A DNA stretch of 64,000 nucleotides from Fusarium oxysporum f. sp. lycopersici 4287 (GCF_000149955.1 NC_030993.1:3154743-3218742); one strand, 5' to 3'; counted from the first letter of the stretch, positions 10,694 through 25,035 are shown. Notes: generated by a model not told the origin, from the sequence alone. Translations and numbers: made by a program.

Positions 10694-13600
10694 GGTTGCA
10701 ATGTCGGGATCAGTGCTAGGTGAAACAGTGACCAAGTTGTACAGGAGGATGAGCAAGTATGGTCGCATAAGACAAAAGGTGCTTGTCGAGAGCCTGAATG
10801 TGGTTTCACAGAGAGTCGAATGCGGTTGATGCGGTGTAAGACAAGCCTCTGTCGACTGCTCAGTTTGGCTGTCTTATACAAGCTGCAGCGGGGACTTTTC
10901 GGGCAGTTAATTTCGTGTCGCAGACATATGTTCGCAGAGTTTTGACGATATCTCCGCCATCCATTGTCAAGTCGCCGACCAGAAAGAAAGACCCCGCACT
11001 TGATTAAGGGCTGTTCTGATACTGGTAATGCAGTTTTACTCTATGACGAGTAAACAGCGCAGCAGGATTTCCCGCCCGTTAGTTAGAGGCCTGGAGCCAA
11101 GCTTGATCCATTGATAGCAACTACACCGCAACAAACGGCGCGGTGCAACTTGCACCTGGTGGTCGATGAAACATGTTCCTCAACTTGTCTGGGTTCGAGT
11201 GATACAGCAGCCATTCAATGATCCGCTCATTGTAGAACACTGCAGATGCCTTGACAACAAACGTGGCCGTCCTGGACAGGTCGTGCTTGACGATTTGACT
11301 GGGTACGTGCAGTAGAGAACATTTGACTCCTCAAACCAGGATCGAATTGCGGGTGATCCGTGATCCTGCGGCTGCACAAGCGCACCGGTCCGCCAACCGC
11401 GAGGGGTGCACTGATGGTACAATAAGGCATAGCACGTATCGAAAAGTACATGACAGTCAGTGATCACAGTCGTGGTCGTATTGCAACCAAGAAATAGTCA
11501 TGTAAACGGTTGACTGCAGGCATTCCCCATCCCACATCCCATTCCTGATGCTCCATCTGTGTACAAAACAAGGTCCCAGGTGTCACAGTGTCAAGGGCCA
11601 TGCAGCCGTCTAACCAGCAAAGTGGTACGAGATGGCATCCCGCCTTGTGAGCCCTGGATATGCACAAAGCCCAAAGAGAAGAAAGGGCGGGGTTTCACAT
11701 CGCCCAACGCTGATCGCTGGGCCTGCAAGGGATGATACAATCCCGCAGAAGCTCCTTTATTTTGAAGCGGTAAGAACGATGCATCCCAAGTGCTGCAGTA
11801 GATAGGTCATTCCAGGAAAGGCGATGTGCATCTACCTACTGTCTCAGGTCTGTTTGCCTGCCCCTGGCCGGCAGTTCTTTTGTTGACCACTCTGGCCCTT
11901 CTATCACTATTTGGACGTCTTACGAGGGTGCTGATAATAATTCCGCCAAAGTAGTTTCGCCCGCCCGACTGGGATACGAGCCCGGCACAATGCAAACGAA
12001 TGAAAACGATGATCTCTGCAGATAAAAAGGAATGCAAGTGTCGGACGCATGCATACGGAGTATTGTATTCAGATCGACCACCTCACCGCTTAACTGCCAT
12101 GGCAAAATACATTTTTTCTGGTACCGGGGGGTTGCCAGCTTCACCAAAGTCTTGCTCCGTGTACCGGCATTCACGGCACCTGGAGATTCGGCAGAAGGTC
12201 TTCCGTGACGGCGTTCAAGACCAGTCCTTGTCCGCTCTTTTGCTGGTCGCCTGAATCACTGGTGACCGGCATCGAACATTGTTTGGGCCCGCTCAACGGA
12301 GACACAATCGCGGTTGGGCTGGCTGAACCTGCAATGGACGAGAAATCGCTGGACCAAGACCGAGACAATTGGCACCACAACAAATGCAAGGTGTATTGCA
12401 ATTCATCATCAAATTGAAGCAGAGCAAAGAATGAACTAGGGGCGTGTTTTCTCGCAGGGGCCCCGTCCCGTCTCATCATAAAATGGCACTCCAGGCCAGA
12501 TCAACGCGCATTCTTCTGCCTGCAGGTCGCCGTGCATGCAGGCGAGGTCTCGTGGTGCGATAGTACCTGGACAAAGAACACCTCTTGCTTGCTTCGTAGT
12601 TCTGTAGGTATCTTAAGACCAGTGTCACGTCACACATGTACGTGCAAACGAGGCACCAAACGCTCCATAACATATTTCTTCAAGTCCCTCCTATTTAAGG
12701 AATTGATGTGTGGACACGGCGATAATTGGCTTGCTCCTTTGCCGAAGAGGGGAATGAAGCGGAAGTGACAAGGGGCTGACTGACGGCGGCTTCTTTTCCA
12801 ATATTGGCAAAGAAATCGGCTTCTGCGCCCCTGTTCAAAATTCGCACTGTAATTGTGTACCCGGGTCTTGAGGGCGCAGGATGACATGCAGCCCCGGGAT
12901 GGCGCGAAGTGTCCAGCGACCGTGCCGCGCCGTGAAATTGCGACGTGGCAGGCTTTGATGGATGGGTGCAACTGTAGCTGCAGTCGTCAACCCTTGTTCT
13001 CGTTGTTTTTTTCCTCCCTCCCCTCCAGGCCCAGAATTCCTTCTGCATGCAGTGTTGTATTTTTATTTTTGTTGGTAGTCTGGAGAGCCAGATATTTGGG
13101 TCGCTGCCACGCCATAAGGGAAAAAATGACTGCTCAACTTTTCTTGACACCCCCCTGGGCTGACCACCCCTCCATTATCACATTGCAAATCGACAAGCAA
13201 ATCAAGTGTATGAGACGGTAGCCTCGCCTGTCTCATTAAGGTATGGCGGCCCGACCATTAAAGCCACGGCGCCCGAGGAAAACTGGGACTGTTTGCGGGA
13301 GACATGCAGTCTACTCGAGCTAGCAAGGATCTTCCGCATGAGCTTCAGCTCACGTGATTACTGGCCGACGTGTGCGATTGGCGGACCGGGCCTTGCCTCA
13401 GCCAGGCCTCTGGAGGTGGACCCTCCAGATGGAGTCGAGATTGTGACAAGCGAGCGTGGCGGCAGCTTGGTGCAAGACGTAATGTCAATCCTGACGCCAG
13501 CCCCGGAGATTCGGGACAGCCTGAACATCACTGCGGCGCAGGTATTTGACATGGCTTTTGTGGAAATAAGAGAGTTTGTCGGCGTGATATCCTTAGATTT

Positions 13601-16600
13601 GGCTGCGTTGCTTTTTGGCTGTTGTCGAAAGATCTGGTACAACTCCAAAACTGAATTTTGTGCCATCTCTGCATGTCTGCATCAGTGCATAGGCTTTACA
13701 GAGCGCTGTGCATTATAGTAACTGTCTCAGTTGTTGGCCCTCAGCTTTGCTTTGTGTTTCCATTGACTGACTGTTTCGCAAGCTGCCAGCATGGGTCAGA
13801 CTCGTAGTATTAGCCAGCTTCTGAGGTGAATCATACATTGATAGTTAAGGTACATAGAATACACACCAGCTTTCCCGCATGATGACGAGGTCGTTACTTC
13901 TTTCTGATTCATGGCACTGATTGTGTCTCATCTGACTCCACGACATGCCGTGAGTCTTCTTTGTAATGAGAACTTGGGTACTCCGTACTGAAGTGGATTA
14001 TCGATCGTTTCTCTAGTGACGCTTTGGCGGCGTTAGACCCTCGCTATTTTGCTGCATATGTTATTGATTGGCCCTCATCGTAGAGTGGACTCGTGAACTC
14101 TATGGCCCGGCCCGTTTTCTGTCGACCCATGGCATGCGGTAGCTGCTGGTGGTATGTACTGTGTGTCGGACGGAGATCGTCGAGTTGAAGGGGCCGACCC
14201 AATCAATCTACGCTTGTTATTGGTACCGGGGAACCAAGGGGAAAAGCAGGTATAAATTGAGACACGGCAAAAGAGCAACAACTTGCCAGGAATTAAAGGA
14301 GTCTGTCCGATTGAGACCTGCATAAGGAGGAGGGTGCGCTGAAAGAGCCAGGAGGCTTTGCTGAGAATCTGTTGATTAACGTGATAAAGTGCCTCGCGTC
14401 TCAGGCAAGAAGTTTCCCATCCCCATTCCACTGAAAGCGCAATATCAAAAAAGAAGGTGGCAGACCATGACATTTGGTTAGTAGTTGGAAGGTACCACCG
14501 AAATCAAACGTGCTTGCAGAGGAAGATACCCTTCCTTCCGCCACCGCCCGTGCCCGAACCGCGATGCTCACCTTCCCTAAGTACTATGATAAGTGACACG
14601 CCTCGGATATTTCAACAAACCTAGGAGTCCCAAAAAGTATCCCGACTTCCTTCGTGAGTGAAGCGTTCATCCTTGGATATTTTGTTGCTTGAGAGAAGTA
14701 CCTTATAATTCCTGTTTTCGGGTATTTTCAGTGGCAATGGGCAACCAACATCTGTCAGAAACGGGAGCGACAGGGATTCAATGCGCTCAGCTTAGGGCAC
14801 CCGCTACCTCTACAATGCACCCTATTTCCATCCAGCGACGAGGCGAAACATCCAATGTCATTACTTTTAGTATACTACCCCACTGACCTTGTACTTTCTT
14901 TCGCTGCTCTAGGTATTGAATAGGTACATATGTATAAGGGATTCACCAGCAAGCCCTACCAACATCGCCCGCCTGCTGGCAAGTCCACTGTCACAGTGCT
15001 TCAACAGATTTCCCTGCAGCCAGAATCGATCATGTGAGCGACGATCAAGAAGCCAAGGGTATTCCGGGATCCCATCCGGTTGTTTTTATTCGACCACCAA
15101 TATTCACAAGGTCCCTGGCAGATAAATCTCTCGCTCCAGGCATGGGATAGTTGTCGTTGTGATTATTGACTTGGCTAAGGGCCCTGGTCTCTTTTCCTTC
15201 TTCCTGGTTAGGGGCTAGAAAAAGAAAGCTCAACGATCAGGCTGTCGACAGGGGAAAGATCAGTGCTCCAATAGGCCAGCTTCCTCGTAATCTCTCCCAC
15301 AAAACAAAGGCATTATCGGCAGGGATTGGCAGCTCCGCTCATCTGGTTGTACCAGGGCCTCATCGACACTGCCCCAGTTCTTCAGATGGATCAAAACTCG
15401 CACATGCAAATGCATCAATAGCAATGCACCATCTAATTGTAGCTGTTGAACGCACATTCTGATCCTTACTGGTTTTGTGCTTCAAGATTGGGCTATTTGG
15501 CTCGGCAGCCGAATGTCTCGGTTCAATGTACATACCTGGCCACGCATTCCATGTCCGCCTGAGTCTAGCGCACCACGTCTGCTGCAGGATGAGCATCAAT
15601 GCTGGGAGGCTGGCCAAAGATGAAACGACTTAATTGCAACACCTTTGTCAAGCCTGGACATGATGCCCCAGCACAAGGCCCCTTCCGGCCAAGATTCGCC
15701 AGTGCTAGCGATCGTTGATCCTCTCTATCATCGCTTGTGACGACTCATGGTTGACTTGCAGTTTCTGTCCATTCACGGCTGGAGTCCTTTCACGTGAAGC
15801 GGACTTGACGCGGCTTGCCGGGTTGGCCAAAGTTGTCTCCCTTCAAAGAAAAAATAAAAACCCCTTCCTTTCTTCGGACGGGACAGCCCTTGCGGCCCGA
15901 CGCGCATCTAGAAGCCGCATGCCCCGTCTGGCTCAGACCACCCAGCTAGGCCCACCAAGAAAACCGCCACTGCTGCGTCAATTTTGGCACTCTGCCAGTT
16001 CATGCCACAACGATACCTGTCAGTTTCTTACCGACAATTGAATCATAAACTCGCATTTGTTGCCAGCCTTGATTGCGTTCGCCATGGATTATTATCCTTG
16101 GCCAAAACCGGCCGACTCGCCTCACTTTGCTGCAAGTATCTTCTGGGTTGGCATTCTGCAAGCCTTCCCTGCATCCCACCGAGAACAGGCAGAAGGCATT
16201 TCGTTACTATCGATTGACTCACTGATTTAACGGAGCTGGCTCAGTGAACGCCCCTTTGTGGTCAGAGCAATACCATGGATTGAAGGGCAGAGGCATTAAA
16301 GGGAGCTCGACTCCGGTGTTTAGCGGTCAGCAACCTGAATATGGCTAAGCCTGCTTCCTTCAGACCTCTATGGTCCGGCAACCTTGACACCAAGGCGTGA
16401 GATTGGACATCCTGCAGACGACGCATATCGTCATGCATGAGCAAGCAAAACCGTAACATCGTGCAGTGCTGGTCGGTATTATTTGACAAGGTCATTGGCA
16501 AATTCTGCACGGCCAGCGAATAGGAAGCCAATCGGCATGGCGAAAGGAGGGTTTGGGCGTACATCGTCGGGACGGGAAGAGCCTTTTCTGTGAACGGCTC

Positions 16601-19187
16601 AGGCCATAACCGTGCCTGTTCTCACAAAATCGATTCCCCGATATGCGTTTTGCCAAACTTTGGGAGGCTCGGCCTACTGCGCTCGTTGATGATACCTGCT
16701 GTAACCTGACGCAAGCGACGTGTTGGCCCATCCCACACACGCACGATGCTAATGACCAGGTTTTTACGGCAAGGGATGCAATCGCAGCACAGACACATCC
16801 ACACTATCTTTTTGCCTATGTCTTGACTCCTCATACAAAGAGGAACAGTGGCTGCGGATTTTCAGCTGATGTGTGTTTGTGGAATGACTTGAAGCTCCGC
16901 ATGTACAAGACGCCCCCTCCGAAACAGACTTTCATTGCCCAAAGCTAAAGAAGCCCGCCGCTCCCGTACCTTGGATGTGGCTAGGGACAGACAGGCGGGC
17001 TACGCCCCTGATTGGCTCACTGCAAGTCACTGGATCAAGCACCGTCTTTGATAGCGCCCAGATTTCTGTCCCGGTTCCCAGAGAATCGGGGCCTTGCTCC
17101 ACCATCAGCGTTCGTGACACGCAACGATCCGGTATCCAGCGATTTGGTGCGGTCGGAGCTCTGACCAATGATAGACTTTGACCCCAGGCTTGTCTCGTCG
17201 GAGGATTCGACTTTGTCGGTCAATTCATTGGTCACTTGAACCACTGTCACGATGTTGTCTATTAGATTTGTGGCTCTGCTTCCAATTCGATGTGGTCAGC
17301 TCCGCGATCGGGCCTTCGGTTCTGCCATCATACACACAGCTTTTGCCTCGAACAAGATGATTAGATGACCACATGTCGCTGTGTTTGTGTATGAGTTGGT
17401 GGCTAGACTACTGACTTGCGGCTTGTGTCAGCCACTGGATCTCATATTGATCGGCAATCATCTCGCTTCAACGCCAACACCATCCAGCATGCGAAAATGC
17501 CTCTAGCCTGAGTAACTTGAATGTTTGGCGGAAGACTATCGGATACCGCAAAAGAAAAGGAGGAAAAAACTTCGCACCACCTCGATGGTACGAGGGCCAA
17601 GTCCAAACGGACTTGAAGCCAACACACCAATCAGCATCCTCTACACAACCTTCGGTATTTTCTGGCAAAGTATCTTGTGTCGTGTGGAGGGCTGCATTAT
17701 CATACAAACGAAAACAGACTTGGACCACAAGGGGTGAACCTCGAAGGCAATGAATGTTGAGAGGGGTCATCGGACATGCAAACCAATGCTTTTTCCCATG
17801 AGCAGTCAAGACATTGTGCCATGACCCGATCTAAAGCGCAGGGCACCCGTTCTATTGGATTTGTTCAAAGCCGTACTGTGTGCTTCCTCGTGTCTGACTG
17901 GCTGCTTATCCCAAGCCAACTCTGGCGCCGATGAGTGAGCGTGGAGCTGAGTGTCGACCTGCATGAGTCGTGTGGATGCTCGTCACCTGGTCCCTGTCAG
18001 GGAGGGGCGCCAACCCAAGAAAAGCCCAAAAAACGTCGAAGGCACATGGATGATGAAGCAGGGATGGAACAGATGGACCACGCTGGCTGATGCCTCGTGC
18101 ATGTCCAGGGTTTTACAGCGCGTTTGGTTGTCAAGCCCGGCGCTATCTTGAGAGTTGCGGGTTGAACCGCAGTGCATTTACGGATAGATGGCACCCAAAT
18201 GACGAGCTCTTAGTGGGGTTGGCGGTAACCGACGTTACTGTCTCGTGGCTCCGGATCAAGCATTCATCAATCATCGTCATAACGGCATGCTCTACACCTC
18301 TACACCACACAAGACATGTGTTGATAAGCAAAGTCGTTGCATTTAGCCCCCATTAATACATTCCCAAACAATGCTGCTGCCCCGACCATGATGTCTACGT
18401 ACACTTCGAACAGCGTCAAACGATGCAGGGTAGCCTTTTCATTTGTACACCGCGATTTGAACTGAGTTGTACTTTATTCAGACAACACCACTACGAGTGA
18501 GTCCTTGTACGAGCAGTGCCGAGTCACATCACGTTGACTTTCGACATATAGTCAGTTTTTCTCGTCTGCCAGTCTACCTTACTTATTCGCTGCCCGGCTG
18601 GCAAGATGCAGAGTAGACAAATTCGATTGTAAACATCAGTAAACCGGATCATCTCGGCTGATTACTTCCACGGCGTGCATCAGATCACATACAGGAAGTT
18701 ATCAAGCCTGCCTTGCGTAGAATTAACCAGTCATGGAACTGCTCACACAAACCTCTTGTTTTTTGTTACTCCTCGAATCACCGACTTGAAACTACTCAAC
18801 AAACGACACAGATGCTCACCGCATAATTGAATCAATTATTACTGGCAAGCTATATCTCGTAAGGATACTTATGCGTGCTTCACGCATGTCGCATTGCATA
18901 GCCTAATGTTTGACTGTCGAGAGCTCCTGTGGTGACCTACAACCCACTGTACATAGCGGTGAGCAAACGCAAGTCAGCTCTTTGCTTGTTCCGCCGTATG
19001 CCAGATCCTCTTGACTGACCCCGCGTTCGAGCAAGCGAAGAAGGGTGGCATGAGTGATATGAATCTCTTCGACTACCTTGCCTCTCTGCACCGAGGCGTC
19101 GTTCCTTTCTCCGGGGACTACTGTACGAGAGCGGCACGCCACTTGGCCGTGGGGTCCTGTTGAGATGGCTGGATCTTGATGGTAGTA

Positions 19188-19190
<3 letters not shown>
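10694..19190. other. long gene-poor region (left part of a 14.3-kb intergenic)
   Basis: About 8.5 kb with no gene I can support on either strand. Base composition stays near 50% GC, so this does not look like AT-rich RIP-mutated transposon DNA. The longest open frame (13206-13718 plus, 170 codons) has an overlapping 102-codon frame on the other strand and no recognisable motif; a frame of that length is expected by chance in this much sequence. No tRNA or long tandem repeat seen. It probably contains upstream regulatory DNA of the Zn2Cys6 gene at 25 kb and/or unannotated non-coding transcripts; this is inference. Confidence 0.5.
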
Positions 19191-19233
<43 letters not shown>

Positions 19234-19240
19234 AATAAAA
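19191..19240. repeat. T36 homopolymer followed by A9
   Basis: Thirty-six consecutive T (19191-19226) pass directly into nine A (19227-19235) and then TAAAA. The T/A junction can fold back as a short hairpin. On the minus strand this is a 36-A tract, which could be the tail of a retroposed transcript or a slipped microsatellite. The exact length is likely unreliable in a draft assembly. Confidence 0.9.
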
Positions 19241-22200
19241 GCCCCATCAATACTTGGTCAATGAACCGGCCGGACACAGAAAGGTGTGCAATGATGCGAG
19301 GGGAATGGTTGTCGCAAGCATGTACATTTTTCCTTTCTGTCTACTGTCGATTCATCGACACCAAGTAACGTGGAGGAGGCTCTGGCAGCAGATACCCAGG
19401 AATGAAATCGGTGACGGGTGTTTGTATGGATAAGGCCCTCAATAGGATCAGAAGCTCACTGGCATGGTCCCAGCGTTTCAGCGTCCCTGGACCCTAACGC
19501 AGGCCGGACCGTCCCAGGTCAGCGCCGTGCAGCCGCGATCATTGGCGAGACCTTGGCCCTGTTCATGTCATCTCAGAAAGTTGTCATGCATCATCTCCCA
19601 GTTCATTCTTACCAACTTGTGTTCACGGTTTGTCAAACGACAACAACATTTCACGAACGAAATGACCAACAGAGGATATTGACATTCTTCGGCCCACATA
19701 TTCACATAAAAGCGAGGGCCATCGAGCCTATCATTCTCGCTGACTTCACTAACTCTGCCGATGTGACTCAAGCGTGATTTCGAAGAGAAACTGAATAACG
19801 AACGGGCAAGAAACACTGAATTGACACAGAAAATGAAAGGATTCAAATTGTACAGAGGACCTGAAATAGTGAACTGCAAGGGAGCAGACGAGGCCACTGC
19901 ACGAAGCAGAAAGCGGTTGAGTTGCATGAATGATACATACAAGGGATTCGCATGAAAACGAACATTAACTAATTGCGTCGGCCATTTCCACTATCGTTGT
20001 CCAAGGCTCGAATCCGCCGCACCGAGGTCCACCAAGCGAGTCCAGCAGCCAGGTCCCACGACTGTGACCAGGGTCAGGGTCGTTTTCACACTCATGCTCA
20101 AACTGCCAGCATCTTCATCATCATCTTTCATAGACCTACCCCTCTGAGAGGCTACGCACGGCACCCAGAACATCTGGCACACATTCACAAATGCATCCTG
20201 CGGCCGCCTCTGCAACCCGCCGTCGGGAACAAGCGCAGAACCCCAGAACACGCAGCGGCCCAAGGTTCGGGGCTCTAGAAACCCCAAACCATTCGCCCGC
20301 GCAGTGCAACGCCCTGATAGCATCTACAGATTGTTCTGTCCTTGTTTCTAACAAGAGGGACGATAACCCCAGTAGCGGTACACTGATTGATGATTGGATA
20401 ATTTTCCCGGATACTAACTCAACTCAGCGGATAGCCATCATGATGTATGTATGTTATTATGTGTGTCTCCAGGTATGGGAAGCATCACAGAGTCTCTCGG
20501 ATTTGCTTCATTCATGTCCTTTGACTTGGTTGGATACGATGTCTCTACCTAACCCAGGCTGATGCCACATCTAGCAAGTCGCTGTCTGAGCTCCGGGCGC
20601 ATCTTGCCTCTGATAGGTTCGGCCATATCCAGGCTATCAATGCCCACCTGCCCAACTCTTACGTACGTCTATCAACCACGACTCTCACAAACGGGCCTTC
20701 ACGAGCTTTTCAACCACACTTTTCCCTTTTTTTGTGTGTGCAAAGCTCTCATCTTTTGTCTTTCCTGGTTAGAGAGTGATCCACAAAGATGCTTGCCGGC
20801 GCACGTACGCACACTCGGGGAGAAACATCTTTTGTTTCGCCAGCTAATTTGCAAGACCTGCGCTTGCTTTGTAGGCGGATCCGGCGTTTGCCCAGCCATA
20901 AAACAGAGTAGTTGGTCTACTGGTCACTCGCATCTGTCATCTATTGTGGGATGCGGGATGCATCCATGCGGCTGAGAGACGTTTGGAGCCATGCTCTGAA
21001 TGGAATCAAACACCAACTGGGCTCGCCCGGCATCTCCTTGGTCAGAATGGATGGATCCACTACCGCTTGTGTCGCCGCCTCGGCTGTTCAACTTACCCCT
21101 CGACTGCTGTAAGGTACCAGCAATAAGGCTACAGCCAAGTCATGATTGAAGGGCGAGATGGTGTCGAGCGTATGTGGTCCGGTTGATTTGACGCCAGACA
21201 ATACACAGAGAATGCGGTATTCGTACATACTACCCACATGCTGTTGGTGCATCTGTACACACGTTCAGAAAGATCCAGCATTTTATGTCCTGTGACGTCT
21301 TGTGCTGCTGCGCCCTATGCTCTGTTCCCCGGTCATGCCTTAGCCTTGATTTGCTGAACCCTTTCCAAACCGCTGGGATGGATGAGCACCCACAAGATTG
21401 GCAACAACAGCAACATGTCAAACCACGACACTAAAGAGCCCCTCACCAATGCAAAATCTTTTACTGCTGTATGGCCATACCTAGAAATCTTTTTACTTGG
21501 ACGTCGATCAAAATGTTGCTCTGGCTTTGCGCGAGAGGCGAGAATGATCTTTATATATTGCTGACACGTTGTTCTCATATCAGGTATATTCAATCATGTC
21601 CTCACTGGATTTGCATCCATATCTGGGTTGTGTCTCCCATCTTTCGAAAAGCACCACACCAGAGCTATGGCCTCGTGACTATTGCTAATTGAGGCGGCAA
21701 ACGACGGGCGCTGAACGAACCTTGTGGCATTTTGGCCTTTACAACTACGGGAATTAAACCTTGAAATGCCGCGCTTGTGCGGTGTGCCATTTTTGGATCT
21801 GTACTGACTGGTAAGTCCGCATTCAGTCTGGATGGGTTTATGCCAAGGATTTGTGTCTGACTGTGTCGTCTCCCATATGGTATGTCCTCATCCAGACCTT
21901 GAATGAGATGGTACATAGTATGGACCGAGGGAAAGGAGCAACACAAATATGATGAGCTTGGACAGGCAAGAAGAGCCAGTCGACAGCGACGGACGTGGAC
22001 CGTTGAGCCAAGACATGATCAATCTGATTGACGAACATAGTCTAATGGTCTCGGTAAGCCCATCAGCGAATGCCCAGAGACAAGACACGCGAGAGAGGGA
22101 GGCGCCGTGCCCGTTGAGATGTGGTTGTCAGCGGACATTCCAGTCGGGAGAAGAGCCCAATGTCCAAGCATATTTCTCTTGCCCCTCGCTTATTGACATT

Positions 22201-23100
22201 TGCTTTGAGTTAATATTGACCTGAGACTTATTTGATCTACGCAATTACCCTTATTGATAAGTGCTATCCGCTGCCTTGCCCTTCCGCCCTTTGACCGCTT
22301 GAAAGTCTCGGCACGACAGTGCCTGGAGGCAATAGTCTTGCGCACCTCGAAGGATCTCCAGCTCCCTACAGAAAGCCTCTTTCTTGTTTGTCTCTTATTG
22401 AATCAAGGTTGCATATCAAGGAGGAAGCAATCTTCTATTGTGTCACGTCATCGGCTCAAATTGGGGCCCTGGTCCAAAAGAACAAAGACGATGCAATGTG
22501 CTACGTTGCGATACATGCTGAGCCAATCGCTTACGGCCCGGTCCTCGAGAACCGTCGACTCCCGTTTGATGTTCCTTTGTTTGAGGATCATGTACTGAGC
22601 TCATGGATTCTGGAGGAGCTTGACTTATCTGGCATCGCTGTAAGTCGACATATATTCTATGCATGGACTCGTAACTAACAGAAGTCAAATAGCTCAATAG
22701 CCCAACTGTGGATATTCTGACTGCATATTAGGCGTCAGTGATACCCAAAGGCAGTCCACTCTGTTATTGTTATTCTCATTCTGGTACGTGCTCAGCTGGT
22801 CTTTTCAACTCCCGAGGCGGGCTGGCTTCTAGCCCTCGACTCTGACGCCAGAAACGCCCTGGACCCGGTTCTATGCTTTGTTTCCTTTACATGTAGTCTT
22901 TATTGCCTGCCTCTTTGGAAATTTGTCAAATATAGTCTCCCATTGAAAGATCGGTAGCTTGTATCAGAATAGGCGCTTGCGCAAATTAGGTTGTGTTAGG
23001 CGGTTTGCCGTCTGTACTGTACGTTACTGTATTGTATGGAGACTTGGCTTAGATCATGATCGTGAATGAATCTCATTTTGCCTGTACTCGTAGGCTTGCT
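19241..23100. other. gene-poor region, continued
   Basis: About 3.9 kb without a supported gene. Open frames are short, overlap on both strands and lack splice or motif support. It is part of the same intergenic region upstream of the Zn2Cys6 regulator at 25 kb. Confidence 0.5.
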
Positions 23101-23998
23101 TCCAGACTAACCCAAGTAATATTTTAGTCCAACTCGCCTGGCAGCCGGGCTCCTGGGTCCAGTACAGTGCCTGCCGGGGCTTAAATCAGAGTACAAGGGC
23201 AGGCTGCCCGGGCTGGGCTGCAGCGGGTACGGTACCTTAGGTGCCAGGTCTTAGGGGCTTGCCTGCGTTAGTACAAACCCTAGATACAGTGTACTACAGT
23301 ACCCCGAAGACGGGAGCTGTCCCTAAAGTGGTTTTTTGGTTTTTGGTCCATGAGGTGCCCTGCTAACTTACCTCCACTAGCTGGGGCCGGTTCCCTGGGA
23401 ACGGCACGACACCGGCCCATCCGTCCCATTAACTTACTCCCGCCCTGGCCTTCCGCCACTTGCCTCCCACTGTCCTGCCTGCCAGCCTAGGCCAGCCAGT
23501 CCGTCCAGTCCACAGTCAGTTCAGTCGGTCAATCCACAGCATCTCACCCTAAAAACCCCCCTTCCTTCCTGCTACTACTGCACCTTACCTGCAGTGCACG
23601 CACTACCTAACACTACACTACACGACACTACACCACGCTGCACCTGCACCTGCGCCTGGCCCCTCGCACAAACCCTTTCTTGGTCGCTTTCGTTAGACTC
23701 ACACCCTCTCATCCCCTGCCATTAGCTCCCCACTTCCCTGTCGCCGCAATTGCATGGGATGAGGGCACCTTCTGAGAGGAACAGTAGGGACAGGAGATAC
23801 CTGTAGCTTGACGTGGTAGCACCTGCCCTGAATTTACCTTACCCTCACCTCCCCTTCTTACTTCTCCATCATACATATCTCTCAGTCCTGCAACTCTCCA
23901 CTCGCAACCTCCTCTTCTCCATCAGCATTCCCATCAAGTGCAATCAAAACACCATATTAAAGCTGGAATCTTATTCCTGTTTGACCTTGGTCCAGGGG

Positions 23999-24037
23999 AT
24001 GGCACCTCGTTTGTACATGCACTGTTGTCACCCGTGA
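23999..24037 (+). promoter_or_regulatory. possible upstream ORF (12 codons plus stop)
   Basis: ATG at 23999 opens a 12-residue peptide (MAPRLYMHCCHP) closed by TGA at 24035-24037, about 1 kb before the main start codon. It matters only if the transcript starts upstream of it, which is unknown. Confidence 0.3.
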
Positions 24038-24058
24038 AGGAAAAAGAAACAAATTTAC

Positions 24059-24118
24059 AAAAAAAAAAAAAAAAAAAAAAAAAGAAAAAGAAAGAAAAAG
24101 AAAAGGAAAAAAGAAGGA
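24059..24118 (+). repeat. A25 tract followed by a purine-only run
   Basis: A 25-base A homopolymer (24059-24083) continues into about 35 bases consisting only of A and G (GAAAAAG-type units). Fungal promoters often carry such poly(dA:dT) tracts, which exclude nucleosomes; here it could mark the core promoter or lie within the leader. Confidence 0.85.
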
Positions 24119-24251
24119 CGCTCACGAACGAGAACAAACCACTCTCTTCCCGTTTCTATTCGGGGTGTCAGACATATCTCAATCTCACGTCGATCGACAA
24201 ACGCTTCTTTGGGAGGATATCTCCTCTTGCAGACAAGCACAGCGAGACAGA

Positions 24252-24269
24252 CAGCAGCAGCAGCAGCAG
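24252..24269 (+). repeat. (CAG)6 microsatellite
   Basis: Six perfect CAG units in the leader region of the Zn2Cys6 gene. Short enough to be neutral; possible length polymorphism. Confidence 0.9.
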
Positions 24270-24930
24270 TAGGAGGGAGACAGTACATATTTTGTCTCTC
24301 ACCTGACTATTTCCGCACCCCTAAGAAAAAGGGAAAGGAAGGGCAAAAAGGGCCTAAAAGTGTCCCCTCTTTTATTTATTTTTTTCTTCCCTCACCCCCA
24401 GTACCAAGTCTCAAGTCTCAAATCCCAGTCTTCGCAAAGCAAATCCACAATCCACAATCCCCAAAAACCCCAGGCTCCATTTACGGTTGGGTGGTTCCTG
24501 GTTCCTCCCACGCACCGCACCGCACGCACGCACGTACACCGTCGACGTGGATCAGATTGGATCGGAGGTTCCTCCCATCCCATTCCCTCCCTCGCTATAA
24601 TTGTCGGCCTGTCCCGCCCACGTCAGAGACCATTTTCACCCTCCTCCGCCTCTCAGGAACCAGAACCTCTGTCAGGCCAGGCTTAGGATTGCGGTTCCAA
24701 GACCTCGTGGAATTTGCTGTCATCTCCCGCCGAGACATACACTCACTCACCCATTCTTGACTCGCAGCAATCGGTCATCCCGTCGACCTACAATACAGTA
24801 GGCACAAGACACGCGCGACAGCTCAAGAGAATTGAAAGACAGACCAGGATCTCGACGACTCGGTTTAGATTATTTGACCATTTCCCTTTCCCTCCACTTC
24901 GACTTGGTCCAGGATTATTTCCACCGCCAA

Positions 24931-25035
24931 ATGCTCAGTTGCAGAAACGTCCCTCAACCCATTCAACTGCACGCATTTGGTATCATCGTCGCTGACCGCA
25001 TCTGCCCGTCTGCGGCCCTGTGCGCCTCAACATAG
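24931..25035 (+). promoter_or_regulatory. upstream ORF (34 aa) ending one base before the main start codon
   Basis: ATG at 24931 opens a 34-residue frame ending with TAG at 25033-25035. One base (C) follows, and then the main ATG at 25037-25039. This stop-start geometry would make initiation at the main ATG depend on leaky scanning or reinitiation. No in-frame extension into the main protein exists, so it is a true uORF if it lies in the mature transcript. A 5' UTR intron could remove it; none was obvious. Confidence 0.55.

Noticed and set aside
13206..13718. 170-codon plus-strand open frame in the gene-poor block
   Set aside because: No motif or splice context; a 102-codon frame overlaps on the other strand. 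With about 14 kb of sequence one frame of this length is expected by chance.
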